Below, piece by piece: positions 63,579 through 64,000 of a stretch of 64,000 bases of DNA. Location: assembly GCA_965221505.1 (NCBI GenBank), contig CBDCSI010000001.1:1-64000 (forward strand), read 5' to 3'. Origin of the DNA: CAZPXZ01 sp965221505. Lineage in GTDB: Bacteria > Pseudomonadota > Alphaproteobacteria > Rhodobacterales > CAZPXZ01. A program made the translations under genes and the position numbers. How positions within the stretch are numbered: the first letter of the stretch is position 1; each line of letters starts with the position of its first letter. Below the pieces are notes generated by a model, which saw nothing but the letters and a program-made list of their open reading frames with translations, had not been told where the DNA came from and did not search any database.

Positions 63579-64000
63579 CGTCGAGTTCGCTTCTTGGAGT
63601 TGGTAGGCGGATTGCACATCACAGAATCGTTCTGTACGCCAGTATAATGGATTCGGTGGGTGTTCGCAACGTCTGTGTTGGGTGCCGGAAGCTTTGACGG
63701 CTTGCAGGGTGGTTTAAGCGGATGTCTCTTTCCTACGCCCGTCCGGTCCCCGGGGACCGTACAGCTAGGAACATGGTTTTGGCCTGGTGCTAGCGTCCGG
63801 GAGGGGGCAAGGGAGGTTGCGTCGCAGGTTACGTATACGCGTGGCCTGGAGACTCGTTCGCATCCTCACGTCAGTCCAACCGTCATGGCCGCTGCCGATT
63901 GTGATTCGCGTTCCACAGGGCATTTCTGTTGGGATATCTTGGTCAGCCGTCGCGTATGTGTCCTCAGGCAGCGACGGTGGTTGTGGTGCGTTAGTACCGG
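63579..64000. other. Intergenic end of the window
   Basis: About 0.4 kb upstream of the OLD gene. No open frame of note and no RNA gene recognised; it probably carries the OLD promoter. Confidence 0.45.

Overview
The window is GC-rich, densely coded DNA that looks like an alphaproteobacterial chromosome. The best evidence is the rho / hemJ / hemE neighbourhood at 55-58 kb with fdxA beside it, and mnmE and mnmG close by. Periplasmic uptake systems, the two-membrane autotransporter and alternative starts (TTG, GTG) also fit a Gram-negative alphaproteobacterium. The many ABC importers, a giant Fn3-repeat adhesin and abundant defence-type genes suggest a host-associated or marine lineage, but that is inference.

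Layout. 0-0.9 kb: the end of a type II restriction-modification pair (amino-methyltransferase plus ApaLI-like endonuclease). 1.7-3.5 kb: a HAD phosphatase and an EamA exporter. 3.6-10.9 kb: one minus-strand operon with a sugar-type ABC importer (binding protein, ATPase, permease) wrapped around hydantoinase subunits HyuA and HyuB, facing a divergent GntR regulator. 12.1-15.7 kb: a four-gene ABC importer of the NMT1/THI5 type, followed by an iodotyrosine-deiodinase-like flavoprotein. 17.5-18.9 kb: an orphan PD-(D/E)XK-like protein and TrmO. 19.0-21.4 kb: a tungstate importer in the order tupB-tupC-tupA. 21.8-26 kb: a decayed transposase and decayed gene copies. 26.1-45.4 kb: a single 19.4-kb gene for a 6459-residue autotransporter with about 42 Fn3-like domains and about 11 putative-Ig (He_PIG-like) domains. 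46.1-47.6 kb: a small basic protein, a SLOG-domain protein and a truncated TIR-domain protein in overlapping frames. 47.7-58.7 kb: mostly housekeeping genes (PBP-type regulator, mnmG, a short MetE-like methyltransferase, mnmE, quinone oxidoreductase, rho, hemJ, hemE, fdxA). 59.9-63.6 kb: a second defence-type region with an XRE/ImmA regulator, a frameshifted DUF4411-like PIN gene and an OLD-family ATPase/TOPRIM protein in visibly AT-richer DNA.

The most unusual part is the cluster on both sides of the giant gene. The 112-aa protein / SLOG / TIR (DUF1863-like) operon at 46.1-47.6 kb occurs at least twice more as wreckage at 23.7-24.8 kb and 25.06-25.6 kb. The 23.7-kb copy keeps all three genes in recognisable but broken form, including an internal stop in the SLOG frame with clear homology continuing beyond it. 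SLOG plus DUF1863-type TIR is the sensor/signal-maker pairing of Thoeris defence, but no SIR2 or membrane effector is fused to this SLOG. That makes it a candidate Thoeris-related system with an unusual third component, now partly degraded in this genome.

The giant adhesin shows recent internal growth: five consecutive units of exactly 588 bp (196 residues) and a larger block repeated at an offset of 2616 bp.
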